DNA from: Methylobacterium sp. 10 | GTDB taxonomy: Bacteria > Pseudomonadota > Alphaproteobacteria > Rhizobiales > Beijerinckiaceae | NCBI RefSeq assembly: GCF_000519085.1 | Contig: NZ_KI912577.1 | Location: forward strand, 2,299,331 to 2,363,330 | Direction of reading: 5' to 3' | DNA length: 64,000 nt | Part shown: piece by piece, positions 1 to 9,617 of the stretch | Layout of the letters: every line of letters begins with the position of its first letter | Position numbering within the stretch: the stretch's first letter is position 1 | Notes under the pieces: generated by a model | Databases searched by the model: none | What the model saw: the letters and a program-made list of their open reading frames with translations, nothing else | What the model was told of the DNA's origin: nothing | Translations under genes and position numbers: made by a program

Positions 1-630
1 GCCCCCGATCTCGTCGTCATTGCCTGCAATACGGCGTCGACCCTGGTCCTGCCCGCGCTTCGAGCGCGCTTCTCGACACCCTTCGTCGGCGTCGTGCCGC
101 CGATCAAGCCGGCGGCGGAGGCGACACGCTCGCGCTGGATCAGCCTTCTGGCGACCCCGGGCACCGTGGCGCGTCCGTACACCCACGACCTGATCGAGAC
201 CTATGCCAGCGATTGCACTGTGACCCTCGTCGGATCGCCGAACCTAGCGGCCTATGCCGAAGCCGAACTCGCCGGCCATCCGGTCGACGACGCGTTGCTC
301 GCCGCCGAGATCGCGCCCTGCTTCGTCGGGGGGGAGGATGGGCGGCGCACGGATGTGGTCTGCCTCGCTTGTACCCATTACCCTCTGCTGCTCGCACGCT
401 TCCAGCGCATTGCCCCCTGGGAGCTAAGCTGGATCGATCCCGCCCCCGCCATCGCCCGGCGGGTGACGCAGCTTCTCGGTCCATCTCGGCGTAAGCCAAT
501 GGACGACATCCCTGCGGGACTAACGGCCTTTACAAGCGGTGCCGGCATCACGGCCTCCCTGCGTCGCTCTCTCGATGCCAGAGGGGTCGGCGACGTCGCC
601 GTGGAGATGATGCCGCTCACCCTGCAATAG
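1..630 (+). CDS. murI: Glutamate racemase, 3' part (cut by window edge)
   Basis: This makes D-glutamate from L-glutamate for peptidoglycan in the cytoplasm. The reading frame is open from base 1 and begins inside the protein. The first catalytic cysteine is visible in ACNTAS (about bases 25-42) and the second in [11 protein letters not shown] (about 361-393), the two-cysteine signature of the Asp/Glu racemase family. The N-terminal 70 or so residues lie outside the window. A GTG at 94 could be mistaken for a start, but the upstream in-frame sequence carries the first active-site cysteine. A hairpin with a T-run follows the stop. Confidence 0.93.
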   Translation, partial: APDLVVIACNTASTLVLPALRARFSTPFVGVVPPIKPAAEATRSRWISLLATPGTVARPYTHDLIETYASDCTVTLVGSPNLAAYAEAELAGHPVDDALLAAEIAPCFVGGEDGRRTDVVCLACTHYPLLLARFQRIAPWELSWIDPAPAIARRVTQLLGPSRRKPMDDIPAGLTAFTSGAGITASLRRSLDARGVGDVAVEMMPLTLQ

Positions 631-689
631 ATGCGTTGCCGCCTCGGCATTGACCCGAGAGCGTCTCTCGCCTATGCAGCGCTCAGTTA

Positions 690-720
690 CGGGGCTCCGA
701 GAGGGGCCCCGCAGCTTTTT
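690..720 (+). terminator. Candidate rho-independent terminator of murI
   Basis: CGGGGC (690-695) pairs with GCCCCG (706-711) around a 10-base loop. CAGC and a run of five T follow at once. It lies 60 bases after the murI stop and before rpsD. Confidence 0.6.
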
Positions 721-834
721 CAAGCGCACCCGTGAGCGGCAATGTTCGCTCTGTCGTTCCGCTTCGGCCCTTGGCCGCTTCGGAAAGAGGAGGGCGCGTT
801 CCTCGACCAATCTCACTCGCTGAGAGGAACCGCG

Positions 835-1452
835 ATGTCAAAACGTATTCAGGCGAAGCACAAGCTCGATCGCCGTATGGGCCAGAACATCTGGGGCCGC
901 CCGAAGAGCCCCGTCAATCGCCGCGAGTACGGCCCCGGCCAGCACGGCCAGCGCCGCAAGGGCAAGATGTCCGACTTCGGCACGCAGCTGCGCGCCAAGC
1001 AGAAGCTCAAGGGCTACTACGCCAACATCACCGAGAAGCAGTTCCGCCGTTACTACGCCGAAGCGATCCGCCTGCGCGGCGATTCGAGCGAGAACCTGAT
1101 CGGCCTGCTGGAGCGTCGCCTCGACGCGGTCGTGTACCGCGCCAAGTTCGTGCCGACCCCGTTCGCCGCCCGCCAGTTCGTGAACCACGGCCACGTCAAG
1201 GTGAACGGTCGCCGCGTGAACATCGCCAGCTTCCTCGTGAAGCCGGGCGACGTGATCGAGGTGAAGGATGCCTCGAAGCAGCTCGAGATCGTCGTCGTCG
1301 CCTCGCAGCTCGCCGAGCGTGATGTGCCCGACTACATCGAGGTGGATCACGCCAAGATGACCGCTCGCGTCACTCGCGTGCCGAGCCTCAGCGAAGTTCC
1401 CTACCCGGTCCAGATGGAACCGAACCTCGTGATCGAGTTCTATTCGCGCTGA
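835..1452 (+). CDS. rpsD: 30S ribosomal protein S4
   Basis: Primary 16S rRNA-binding protein of the small ribosomal subunit. The 205-residue product starts [17 protein letters not shown] and contains the S4 RNA-binding domain around residues 95-160 ([26 protein letters not shown]). The length is normal for the long alphaproteobacterial form. The frame is open upstream to 742, but the ATG at 835 with GAGAGGAA just before it fits the family start. It is a stand-alone gene here, as in many Rhizobiales, and is followed by a textbook terminator. Confidence 0.98.
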   Translation: MSKRIQAKHKLDRRMGQNIWGRPKSPVNRREYGPGQHGQRRKGKMSDFGTQLRAKQKLKGYYANITEKQFRRYYAEAIRLRGDSSENLIGLLERRLDAVVYRAKFVPTPFAARQFVNHGHVKVNGRRVNIASFLVKPGDVIEVKDASKQLEIVVVASQLAERDVPDYIEVDHAKMTARVTRVPSLSEVPYPVQMEPNLVIEFYSR

Positions 1453-1479
1453 TCCCACCGGATCATCGCCGAGACGAGA

Positions 1480-1508
1480 AAGGCCGCCCGAGAGGGCGGC
1501 CTTTTTGT
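1480..1508 (+). terminator. Rho-independent terminator of rpsD
   Basis: A perfect 10-bp stem, AAGGCCGCCC (1480-1489) with GGGCGGCCTT (1494-1503), closes a GAGA tetraloop and runs into TTTTTGTTT. It lies 28 bases after the rpsD stop. Confidence 0.92.
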
Positions 1509-1722
1509 TTGGCACCTGTTGGACGGCGCGGACCGCGTCATGCTCTGGAGCCGCGCTGTCTCAGCGATCCGGGGCGCAGAGAGGGGGACAAGAACAGCGA
1601 GGTAGCCTCTCTCGAAGCCACCCCGCCTTGGTCCTTTTTCAATCGAGAGACGACGAATACACTCCCTATCGCTCGTTCCCGCGAGTCGAGATGAGGCGCG
1701 GCAGGGAACACGAACCGGCGCG

Positions 1723-3012
1723 TCAGCCGCGCTGGCCGATGGGCACGTATTCGCGCTTGTCCGGGCCGATATAGAGCTGGCGCGGGCGGCCGATCTTCTG
1801 CGAGGGATCCTCGATCATCTCCGCCCACTGCGCGATCCAGCCGGTGGTGCGGGCGAGCGCGAAGAGTACCGTGAACATCGAGGTCGGGAATCCCATCGCC
1901 TTGAGGGTGATGCCGGAATAGAAATCAATGTTCGGGTAAAGTTTCTTCTCGATGAAGTACTCGTCTTTGAGAGCGATCTGCTCGAGCTGCACGGCGACTT
2001 CGAGGAGCGGATCATCCTTGATGCCGAGCTGACTAAGAACCTCATGCGTCGTCTTCTGCATGATGCGCGCGCGCGGATCGTAGTTCTTGTAGACGCGATG
2101 ACCGAAGCCCATCAGACGGAACGGGTCGTTCTTGTCCTTCGCTTTGGCGACGTATTTCGCCACGTTGTCGGGCGTGCCGATCTCTTCCAGCATCTTGAGC
2201 GCCGCCTCGTTGGCGCCGCCATGCGCGGGCCCCCACAGGCATGCGATGCCGGCGGCGATACAAGCGAATGGGTTGGCGCCCGACGAGCCGGCAAGACGCA
2301 CGGTGGAGGTCGAGGCGTTCTGCTCGTGATCGGCATGGAGGATGAAGATCCGGTCCAGCGCGCGCGCGTAGATCGGATTGACGACGAACTCCTCGCACGG
2401 AACCGCGAAACACATCCGCAGGAAGTTCGAGGTATAATCGAGGTCGTTCTTCGGGTAGACGAAGGGCTGACCGATGGAATACTTGTAAGCCATTGCGGCG
2501 AGCGTCGGCATCTTGGCGATCATACGCAAGCTGGCGATCATGCGCTGCTTATCGTCCGAGATGTCGGTCGAGTCGTGGTAGAACGCCGACAGTGCTCCGA
2601 CGCAGGCGACCATGATCGCCATCGGGTGGGCGTCGCGGCGGAACCCCTGGAAGAAGCGGTTCATCTGGTCGTGCACCATGGTGTGGCGAGTGACCCGGTA
2701 GTCGAAATCCGCCTTCTGAGCGGGCGTCGGCAACTCGCCGAACAGCATCAGGTAGCACGTCTCGAGGAAGTCGCCCTGCTCGGCGATCTGCTCGATCGGA
2801 TAGCCGCGATACAGGAGGACGCCGGCGTCGCCGTCGATATAGGTGATCTTCGATTCGCAGGACGCGGTCGAGGTGAACCCCGGATCGAACGTGAACATGC
2901 CGGTCTTGGCGTGGAGCTTGCCGATGTCGATGACGTCGGGTCCGATCGTACCGGTCTTGATCGGAAGATCGACTTGGTTGTCGCCCACGGAGATCGTGCT
3001 GGTGGCGCTCAT
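1723..3012 (-). CDS. gltA: Citrate synthase (type II)
   Basis: Condenses oxaloacetate and acetyl-CoA to citrate, the first step of the TCA cycle. The 429-residue protein has the usual length of the proteobacterial hexameric enzyme. The catalytic histidines are seen in [10 protein letters not shown] and [14 protein letters not shown] and the catalytic aspartate in NIDFYSG. It lies downstream of gltX on the same strand, a neighbour pair common in Rhizobiales. About 230 bases separate the gltX stop from this start, so it probably has its own promoter. Confidence 0.98.
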   Translation of the reverse strand: MSATSTISVGDNQVDLPIKTGTIGPDVIDIGKLHAKTGMFTFDPGFTSTASCESKITYIDGDAGVLLYRGYPIEQIAEQGDFLETCYLMLFGELPTPAQKADFDYRVTRHTMVHDQMNRFFQGFRRDAHPMAIMVACVGALSAFYHDSTDISDDKQRMIASLRMIAKMPTLAAMAYKYSIGQPFVYPKNDLDYTSNFLRMCFAVPCEEFVVNPIYARALDRIFILHADHEQNASTSTVRLAGSSGANPFACIAAGIACLWGPAHGGANEAALKMLEEIGTPDNVAKYVAKAKDKNDPFRLMGFGHRVYKNYDPRARIMQKTTHEVLSQLGIKDDPLLEVAVQLEQIALKDEYFIEKKLYPNIDFYSGITLKAMGFPTSMFTVLFALARTTGWIAQWAEMIEDPSQKIGRPRQLYIGPDKREYVPIGQRG

Positions 3013-3235
3013 GGAGACGTGGACCCTTTCTTGGCAGAAGGCAGACCTTGGCAGAGGGTAGCGCCGGCCCGCGTGGCGACATCCACCACTCCGGCCCGGA
3101 GCGCACGAACAGACTTATGCTGCAGGTGCTCACACACCTATGGGGTTAGCGGATCGGCAGACCGCCTACAACCGATCCCCCTCGCCACTCCGCCGCTCAA
3201 GCGAAAACCGGGCCGATCTGTCACCCGTCGAGCGT

Positions 3236-3266
3236 CGGAGATCAGGTCGAGGATGCCTGATCTCCG
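3236..3266 (-). terminator. Perfect 11-bp inverted repeat over the gltX stop codon
   Basis: CGGAGATCAGG (3236-3246) is the exact reverse complement of CCTGATCTCCG (3256-3266), with a 9-base loop. The gltX stop (3242-3244) sits in the stem. There is no T-run after it on the minus strand, so it may be an RNA-stabilising or factor-dependent end rather than an intrinsic terminator. Confidence 0.45.
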
Positions 3267-4669
3267 AGGCGCCCCAGACACTCCTCGCGTCCGAGCACGG
3301 CCATGACGTCGAAGACCGGCGGAGAGGTCGCGCGCCCGGTGAGCGCAGCCCGCAAGGGCTGGGCGATCAGGCCGAGTTTGAGCGCGTTTTCCTCGGCGAA
3401 GCGGCGCACCGCACCCTCCGTGCTGGCTGCATCCCATTCCGGCAAGTCGGCGAGGGCCGGCAGGATCGCTGCGAGACGCTGCCGGGCCTCCTCGCTCAGG
3501 AGCGTCTTCGCCTTGTCGTCGAGGCCGAGGGGGCGCGAGGCGGTGAGGTAATAGGCGCTGTCGAGGAGGTCCACGAGGGTCTTGGCACGCTCCTTAAGAC
3601 CGGGCATCGCCGCGTCAAGCTTGGCGCGAAGTTCGGGCGACAAGGCGGTGGGCAATCCGCGATCGGGAGCGTGGACCGGAAGGATCGTCTCGATGGCATC
3701 GATCAGCACGGCATCGTCCGCCCCGCGAATGTAGAGCCCGTTGAGATTCTCGAGCTTCGCGAAATCGAATCGGGCAGCGGAGCGACCGATCGACTTCAGG
3801 TCGAAGGCGGCGATCATTTCCTTCGTCGAGAACACCTCCTGGTCGCCATGGCTCCAGCCGAGGCGGACGAGGTAGTTGCGCAAGGCCGCGGGCAGGTAGC
3901 CAAGGTCGCGATAGGCGTCGACGCCGAGCGCACCGTGACGCTTCGACAGCTTGGCGCCGTCCGCCCCGTGGATCAGCGGGATATGCGCCATGATCGGCGC
4001 GGACCAGCCGAGCGCGTCGTAGATCTGTCCCTGCCGGGCGGCGTTCGTAAGGTGGTCGTCGCCGCGAATCACATGGGTTACGCCCATATCGTGATCGTCG
4101 ACGACGACGGCGAGCATGTAAGTCGGGTTGCCGTCGGAGCGGAGCAGGACGAGGTCGTCCAGGTCCTTGTTGGCCCAGGTCACGCGACCCTGGACCTGAT
4201 CCTCCACCACCGTCTCGCCGTCGGATGGAGCACGCAGGCGAATAACCGGCTTGACCCCGGCCGGCGCCTCGGAGGGATCGCGGTCGCGCCAGCGACCATC
4301 GTAACGCATGGGGCGTCCTTCGGCGCGGGCGGCCTCGCGCATGGCGGTGAGCTCGTCCGGCGTCGCATAGCAATGATAGGCGTTGCCCGAGGCGAGCAGG
4401 CTTTCCGCGACCTGGCGGTGCCGGTCCGCGCGGGCGAACTGGTAGACCACGTCCCCATCCCAATCGAGGCCGAGCCAGCGCAGCCCCTCGAGAATCGCGT
4501 CGATGGCGCCCTGGGTGGAGCGCTCCCGGTCGGTATCCTCGATCCTCAGCAGCATGCGACCGCCGAAATGGCGGGCATAGAGCCAGTTGAAGAGCGCCGT
4601 GCGCGCTCCCCCGATATGCAGGTACCCCGTGGGGGAGGGGGCAAAACGCGTAACGACGGGTGACGACAT
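3242..4669 (-). CDS. gltX: Glutamyl-tRNA synthetase
   Basis: Charges tRNA-Glu (possibly also tRNA-Gln in the indirect pathway). The 475-residue class I synthetase starts [21 protein letters not shown]. The HIGH-type signature is HIGG and the KMSKS-type loop is KLSKRHG. The frame is open far upstream, but the ATG at 4669 gives the normal start directly before the Rossmann fold. It precedes gltA on the same strand and is divergent from comEC. Confidence 0.97.
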   Translation of the reverse strand: MSSPVVTRFAPSPTGYLHIGGARTALFNWLYARHFGGRMLLRIEDTDRERSTQGAIDAILEGLRWLGLDWDGDVVYQFARADRHRQVAESLLASGNAYHCYATPDELTAMREAARAEGRPMRYDGRWRDRDPSEAPAGVKPVIRLRAPSDGETVVEDQVQGRVTWANKDLDDLVLLRSDGNPTYMLAVVVDDHDMGVTHVIRGDDHLTNAARQGQIYDALGWSAPIMAHIPLIHGADGAKLSKRHGALGVDAYRDLGYLPAALRNYLVRLGWSHGDQEVFSTKEMIAAFDLKSIGRSAARFDFAKLENLNGLYIRGADDAVLIDAIETILPVHAPDRGLPTALSPELRAKLDAAMPGLKERAKTLVDLLDSAYYLTASRPLGLDDKAKTLLSEEARQRLAAILPALADLPEWDAASTEGAVRRFAEENALKLGLIAQPLRAALTGRATSPPVFDVMAVLGREECLGRLGDQASST

Positions 4670-4846
4670 CGGGCGGCTAAACTTGTGCGTGAAGGTGGGA
4701 GGGCGGATCGACCGGCCCGGATCGGCGCATGTAGCATGCGTTTGCGGTGGCGTTAAGAAAACGTGGCGCCGAGTCGCGACGTGGAGACAGTGCCGCGCGC
4801 GGGCTCTCTCGAATAGGGTGAGCCTTGAGGGGGGAAGCAGCGGGAG

Positions 4847-7108
4847 ATGGCGCAGGCCAGCGCGCGAGGATCGGGCGCGACGATCGCGGGTTCGGCCCGT
4901 CTGCGAGCCTCGTCGGCTCTGATCGAAGCGGTCAAGCGGTGGGGCGTCGGGGGGCTCGCTCAGGAATACGATCAGCGCCGGCTGTTTCCGTGGCTCGCCG
5001 TCGCGTTCGGCTTCGGCATCCTCGTCTGTTTCACCACCACGAACGGAGAGCCGTCGCTGGCGGCACCGCTCCTCGTGGCGCTCGCGCTCTCCGCCGCTGT
5101 GCCGTTCCTCGGCGCGAGGCCCGTCGCCCTTGCTCTGGTTCTCGGGCTCACCGCGTCCTTCCTCGGCTTCTCGGTCGCCGTGTTGCGCCTGCGGATCGTG
5201 GCGGCTCCCGTCCTGGCGCGGACGACCATCGCGCCGCTCACTGGCCTCGTGGAGGCCCTCGACGAACGAGAAATCGGGGCCCGCCTGATCGTCCTCGTGG
5301 AGAGTTTCGGCACCCTGACGCCGGATCGTCGGCCGACGCGGGTTCGCGTGTCTTACAAGAAGGCGCTCACCCTGAAGCCGGGTGATTTCATTTCGGCGAC
5401 GGCGCGGCTCCTGCCCCCGCCGGAGGCGGCCCGGCCTGGCGGATACGATTTCGCGCGCGATGCTTACTTTCGCGGGATCGGCGCCGTTGGCTCCCTCGTG
5501 GGCAAGATCGAGGTGAAGCCTCCGCCCAGATCCTTGCCATGGCAGGTGGCGCTCGCCGCTTCGGTGGACGATGCGCGTAATGCGCTGACCCGGCGGATCA
5601 CCGACGCCAATGGCGGGCAGGCCGGCGCGGTGGCGGCGGCCCTGGTGACAGGCAAGCGCGGCCTCATCAATGCCGAGACCAACGATGTCCTGCGTGCGGC
5701 GGGGATCTACCACGTGGTCTCGATTTCCGGGCTCCACATGGTGCTTGCCGCCGGAGTGGTGTTTTGGCTCGTCCGCGCGCTCCTCGCCCTCGTCCCGGGC
5801 CTCGCCCTGATCTGGCCGGTCAAGAAGATCGCTGCCGGTTTCGCCATGGTCGGCGTCACCGCCTATTGCACCTTCTCGGGCTGGGACATCGCCGCCGAGC
5901 GGTCGCTCATCATGACCCTGGTGATGCTGGGCGCGATCCTCGTGGATCGGCCGGCCCTAAGCATGCGCAACCTCGCTCTCGCCGCGCTGATCGCCCTGGC
6001 GCGCGAGCCCGATGGACTTCTCGGCCCAAGCTTCCAGATGTCCTTCGGCGCGGTGGCCGGCCTCATCGCCTGTGCCGGCGCGCTCAATCGCTGGATGCCG
6101 CCATGCGAAGGTGCAAGCCTCGTGGCCCGTGCATGGCGGTTCCTTGCGGTCGCGATCATTGGCACCCTGGCGACGACCATGATCGCCCAGATCGCCACCG
6201 CTCCCTTCGCGACCTACCATTTCCAGACAGTCCAGCCCTTCGGCATCGTTGGCAACGCCCTCACCTTGCCCTTGGTATCTCTGGCGGTGATGCCCGCGGC
6301 AGTGCTTGGAATCCTCGCCTATCCCTTTGCCCTCGATCAGCCGGTCTGGTGGGCGATGGGGCTCGCGGTACGGGGGATGCTCACGATCTCCGGGTGGATC
6401 AGCGGATTCGGCCACGCCACCCTCGTCGTGCCGGCCTATGGTAGCACGGCGCTTTGCCTGCTCGCTTTCGCCCTGCTGCTGCTAACGCTCCCCGTCTCGG
6501 GTTTGCGCTGGATCGGCCTCGCTCCGGCCGCCTTCGGCATCGCCCTCGCCGCCACGCCGCAACGCTACGACCTATATGTCGATCGTGAGGGTGGGGGTGC
6601 CGCCCTGCGCGACCCTGACGGCCGGCTGGCCATCCTCGGAAACCCGCCAGCCTTCGTCCTCGAACAATGGCTCAAGGCGGACGGCGATTCTCGGAAGGCC
6701 GGTGCCGTACCCGCCTCCACGAAAGGCCGCTGCGATGCGGTTGGCTGCACCGGAGGGACGGAGACGGGGCGCATCGTGGCGCTCGTCAAGGACAAGCGGG
6801 CCTTTGTGGAGGATTGTGACAGGGCAAGCATCGTCATAGCCCGCCATAATGCCCCCAAAGGATGCCGCGCCAGCCTGATCATCGACCGGGCCTTCCTGGC
6901 TGCTCGGGGGGCAACAGCCGTCCGTTTCGGCCCAGACGGCCCGATCGCAACATCGGCCCGCGAGCCGAACGTCCGACCTCCGTGGCGGCGAGCCGTCGCC
7001 GACATTGCGTTCCCCCCTTCGACTAAAGAAGAGATCGCGAAACCAACCGATACGGAGATCGACGACGGGGACGCATTGCCGGAGACGCCCTCGAACCAGC
7101 CTCAGTAA
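4847..7108 (+). CDS. comEC: ComEC/Rec2-family membrane protein
   Basis: Predicted inner-membrane DNA channel of the ComEC/Rec2 competence family, 753 residues. The N-terminal part (about 40-110) has membrane helices and a DUF4131-like soluble segment follows. The central competence domain (about 250-520) has many helices and the signature [13 protein letters not shown]. The C-terminal 190 residues are soluble and lack clear metallo-beta-lactamase motifs, as in other alphaproteobacterial members. GGGAG precedes the ATG. The 3' end overlaps the convergent lexA gene by 7 bases. The gene is often kept in non-competent species, so actual DNA uptake is an inference. Confidence 0.92.
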   Translation: MAQASARGSGATIAGSARLRASSALIEAVKRWGVGGLAQEYDQRRLFPWLAVAFGFGILVCFTTTNGEPSLAAPLLVALALSAAVPFLGARPVALALVLGLTASFLGFSVAVLRLRIVAAPVLARTTIAPLTGLVEALDEREIGARLIVLVESFGTLTPDRRPTRVRVSYKKALTLKPGDFISATARLLPPPEAARPGGYDFARDAYFRGIGAVGSLVGKIEVKPPPRSLPWQVALAASVDDARNALTRRITDANGGQAGAVAAALVTGKRGLINAETNDVLRAAGIYHVVSISGLHMVLAAGVVFWLVRALLALVPGLALIWPVKKIAAGFAMVGVTAYCTFSGWDIAAERSLIMTLVMLGAILVDRPALSMRNLALAALIALAREPDGLLGPSFQMSFGAVAGLIACAGALNRWMPPCEGASLVARAWRFLAVAIIGTLATTMIAQIATAPFATYHFQTVQPFGIVGNALTLPLVSLAVMPAAVLGILAYPFALDQPVWWAMGLAVRGMLTISGWISGFGHATLVVPAYGSTALCLLAFALLLLTLPVSGLRWIGLAPAAFGIALAATPQRYDLYVDREGGGAALRDPDGRLAILGNPPAFVLEQWLKADGDSRKAGAVPASTKGRCDAVGCTGGTETGRIVALVKDKRAFVEDCDRASIVIARHNAPKGCRASLIIDRAFLAARGATAVRFGPDGPIATSAREPNVRPPWRRAVADIAFPPSTKEEIAKPTDTEIDDGDALPETPSNQPQ

Positions 7109-7839
7109 CGGCGAACCAGACTGACGAGACGCCCCTGGATCTGCACGCGGTCGGGACCGAGTACCCTCGTCTCATAGGCGGGGTTGGCCGCCTCAAGGGC
7201 GATGGACGAACCGCGACGACGCAAGCGTTTTAGGGTGGCTTCCTCATCGTCGATGAGGGCGACGATGATGTCTCCTGTATTCGCGGTGTTCTGCTTCTTG
7301 ATCACCACCAGATCGCCGTCGAGAATACCCGCATCGATCATCGAATCACCGCGCACCTCAAGAGCATAATGCTCCCCTCCCGACAGAAAGTCGGGAGACA
7401 TCATGACCGAATGACTTTGATTCTGGATCGCCGAGATCGGCGTACCGGCCGCGATCCGGCCCATCACCGGAATGGTGATGGCCCGTCCGCTCTCGTCCTG
7501 GGCCTGGGTCGTGGGCTGGCGTAGGGCTGGCGTCGCCTTGGATCGTCCGCCCTCGACGATGCTGGGCGTGAAGCGGCGGACTTCGCCGGCAGGAGCTGGT
7601 TTCGGCACGGGAGCGCCGGTCAGGCTGTCGGGCATCCGGATCACTTCGATCGCCCTGGCCCGGTTCGGCAGGCGCCGCAGGAACCCACGCTCCTCCAGCG
7701 CCGTGATCAGCCGGTGGATACCCGACTTCGATTTGAGATCGAGCGCGTCCTTCATCTCGTCGAACGACGGCGGGACGCCGCTCTCCTGCATCCGTTGCTG
7801 AATGAATTGGAGAAGATCCAGCTGCTTACGCGTCAACAT
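7102..7839 (-). CDS. lexA: SOS repressor LexA
   Basis: Repressor of the SOS DNA-damage response, inactivated by RecA-stimulated self-cleavage. The 245-residue protein has an N-terminal winged helix ([16 protein letters not shown], then [18 protein letters not shown]). It has a cleavage-type Ala-Gly in RIAAGTP, the catalytic serine in RGDSMI and the catalytic lysine in EEATLKRL (S24 peptidase fold). The ATG at 7839 has GGAAGAG about 8 bases upstream, while an in-frame GTG at 7848 lies too close to it. Overlapping SOS boxes lie about 70-100 bases upstream, indicating autoregulation. Confidence 0.97.
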   Translation of the reverse strand: MLTRKQLDLLQFIQQRMQESGVPPSFDEMKDALDLKSKSGIHRLITALEERGFLRRLPNRARAIEVIRMPDSLTGAPVPKPAPAGEVRRFTPSIVEGGRSKATPALRQPTTQAQDESGRAITIPVMGRIAAGTPISAIQNQSHSVMMSPDFLSGGEHYALEVRGDSMIDAGILDGDLVVIKKQNTANTGDIIVALIDDEEATLKRLRRRGSSIALEAANPAYETRVLGPDRVQIQGRLVSLVRRY

Positions 7840-8145
7840 ACAGATCACTCTTCCACTGAAGCCAATGGCCGCGACTAACGCCGCTGAAACAAAACACGAA
7901 CACGATAGACGTTCCGCAAGTGTTCTGCAAGGGTTCCGTTAACGCGATGGTAGAGTTTGTTCCCGGACTGATACGCGCCGCCGTTCAGGTATCGCTACCT
8001 GGTTGCTGGTTCGCGCCGGGTCAGACCATTCCATCCTTTCGATAATCCGCCTGACGCCGATCTCCGCATTTTGACCGGGCCAGACGTCGCTTCTCGTTGA
8101 CCGGCCTCGGCGGTCGTCGTGAGGGAAGGTTGGCTTTAAAGCCGG
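7840..8145. other. Intergenic region upstream of lexA
   Basis: This 306-base stretch separates lexA from the gntR-type gene, both on the minus strand. It contains the lexA SOS boxes (7911-7936) and a small palindrome, GGCTTTAAAGCC (8131-8142), just after the gntR stop. No gene is supported here. Confidence 0.6.
7911..7936. promoter_or_regulatory. Two overlapping SOS boxes (LexA operators) of lexA
   Basis: GTTCCGCAAGTGTTC (7911-7925) and GTTCTGCAAGGGTTC (7922-7936) are both exact GTTC-N7-GTTC direct repeats, the known alphaproteobacterial LexA operator. They share the middle GTTC, giving three evenly spaced half-sites. The position 72-97 bases before the lexA start codon fits autoregulation. 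Confidence 0.9.
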
Positions 8146-8838
8146 TCAGTCGAGATAGTCGCCGTATTTCTCCACATGGCTGGCGAGACCGAGTCCGTGC
8201 TCACGCACGAGGCGTTCGGCCAAGTCCGCGTCGCGCGCCTCCAGCGCCTTGATGATCGCCACATGCTCCTTGATCGAGTTGGCGGCGCGATCGCCCTGGC
8301 GCATGGCCGTGTTACGGATACCTCTGACGTGCATAAGGAGATTGCTGGTGATGTCCTTGATCACGTCGCATTGGCCCAGCGAAATGATCTTCTGGTGGAA
8401 GCGGATGTTGGCTTCCGAATACTCGTCGAGATGATCCGACGGACGACCCTCGTAGAATTCCGGGAAATGCTCGCGCAGGCAGTGTAGCTGCTCGTCCGTG
8501 GCTCGCTCGCAGGCGAGGCGCGCGGCCATGCTCTCTAGGGCCGACCAGGCCTGGATCATACTGACGATCTCCTTCTTCGACTTCTTGATGACGAAGACGC
8601 CGCGCCGGGCTTCGAACCGTACGAAACCTTCCTGCTCCAGTACAGTCAGCGCTTCGCGTACCGGCGTGCGGCTGACACCCAGATTCAGAGAGAGCTTCCG
8701 CTCATCGAGCCGAACCTCCTCGCGCTGGTTATAGATATTCATATTGGTAATTGCTTCTTTGAGCGCGTCGTAGGCCAATGCACGCAAGCTAGAAGTCGCA
8801 ACGATGGGCTTTACTTGAAACGTATCGGTTTTGACCAT
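8146..8838 (-). CDS. GntR-family transcriptional regulator with FCD domain, probable oxalate regulator
   Basis: A 230-residue DNA-binding protein. A winged helix-turn-helix covers about residues 15-85 (LRALAYDALKEAI, LNLGVSRTPVREALTVLEQEGFV, RRGVFV). An all-helical FCD ligand domain follows (about 95-220), with the usual metal/acid-binding residues in the pattern N-x-x-FH (ANIRFHQ) and later histidines. The ATG at 8838 has AGGTG upstream; the frame extends further to 8904. It is divergent from oxc. A likely operator of its own lies at 8886-8904, and matching sites precede other oxalate genes, so it probably controls the cluster. Whether it represses or activates, and its ligand (perhaps oxalate, oxalyl-CoA or a related acid), are not shown. 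Confidence 0.85.
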   Translation of the reverse strand: MVKTDTFQVKPIVATSSLRALAYDALKEAITNMNIYNQREEVRLDERKLSLNLGVSRTPVREALTVLEQEGFVRFEARRGVFVIKKSKKEIVSMIQAWSALESMAARLACERATDEQLHCLREHFPEFYEGRPSDHLDEYSEANIRFHQKIISLGQCDVIKDITSNLLMHVRGIRNTAMRQGDRAANSIKEHVAIIKALEARDADLAERLVREHGLGLASHVEKYGDYLD

Positions 8839-8885
8839 TTTCAACACCTGGAATGATTTCAACTCGCACACATGGTCGAGCACAC

Positions 8886-8904
8886 TTGGTGTGAAGCATG
8901 CCAA
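8886..8904. promoter_or_regulatory. Operator-like inverted repeat upstream of the GntR gene
   Basis: TTGGTGT-GAAGC-ATGCCAA: 7-base arms, one mismatch, 5-base spacer. It lies 48 bases before the regulator's start codon and matches the sites at the oxalate genes in arm sequence and spacing, which suggests autoregulation. Confidence 0.6.
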
Positions 8905-9108
8905 ACCCGCGTTAGGAATACAAGGAACGCTTCGGGCGAACGAAATCCCTCAACACAAGATTAGCGTCGATGGTTGCGATCGCAGTCTAAGGATAAATCG
9001 TTTCCGTCGCCGGTGCCGTAGCGGTATGGCCCTCGCCATTTTCCCGTGCGTTTGGGTTCCACGCATTCCCTAACGCCCAACCGATCCGGCAGGATCCTGC
9101 AAATCAGT

Positions 9109-9137
9109 TTGACAGTTGGTATTTGGTATGCCACCAA
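9109..9137 (+). promoter_or_regulatory. oxc promoter/operator: TTGACA followed by operator
   Basis: TTGACA (9109-9114, -35-like) is followed by TGGTAT-TTGGT-ATGCCA (9117-9133), and a second, overlapping symmetry TTGGT-ATGCC-ACCAA lies at 9123-9137. The 18 bases TTGGTATTTGGTATGCCA also occur unchanged at 21431-21448. No good -10 box is visible. Confidence 0.65.
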
Positions 9138-9617
9138 TCGTGAGGGATTTGCGGTATCCGAAGAGCGAACGGATCTAGAATGAGCGTGTGTGAGGTCGGT
9201 GGGGAGGCTTCTGCAACCTGACGGTGGTGCCGGACCGTATAGCGACCGAGACGGTGCGCATTATAAGTCATCAATTTACAGAATGTTGCAACGGAGGAAT
9301 GCCTTGGCGAATCTCAAGTTGAACGTGATTCTTTTCTTGACGAGGTCATAATTTTTTCGATCCGACTTGAGAAAAATACAGGCTCGCCGAGACGACCGTC
9401 CTTGGACGTTAACTGCGTCCATACTTGCAACGTTCGGCACGCCTGGTCTGCGGGGCCAACCAGAGTTTGCCGCGAGATCGAATCGCCGGATGCGCGGGGC
9501 TTATCGTCCTCGGCCGAGTCCCTCGGCACCTCGCGATAGGGACGTCACGTCATCGATCCGCCTGCCTAGCGGGTCGTCAATCAGAACAAAACATCAAACA
9601 AACAGGGAGAGAACACG

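Larger units (their letters stand above)
8839..9617. promoter_or_regulatory. Divergent control region between the GntR gene and oxc
   Basis: This 779-base region has no supported gene. It holds two operator-like inverted repeats: 8886-8904 near the regulator and 9116-9137 next to a TTGACA hexamer (9109-9114). Between that operator and the oxc start remain about 480 bases, partly AT-rich (9255-9370). Either oxc has a long untranslated leader or another promoter lies closer. Confidence 0.6.

Noticed and set aside
2044..3306. A 420-codon open frame on the plus strand opposite gltA
   Set aside because: It is the antisense shadow of citrate synthase in GC-rich DNA. Its sequence is rich in Arg, Val and Asp with no recognisable domain.
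3140..4663. A 507-codon open frame on the plus strand opposite gltX
   Set aside because: It is a shadow of the glutamyl-tRNA synthetase gene; the minus frame has the HIGH and KMSKS signatures.
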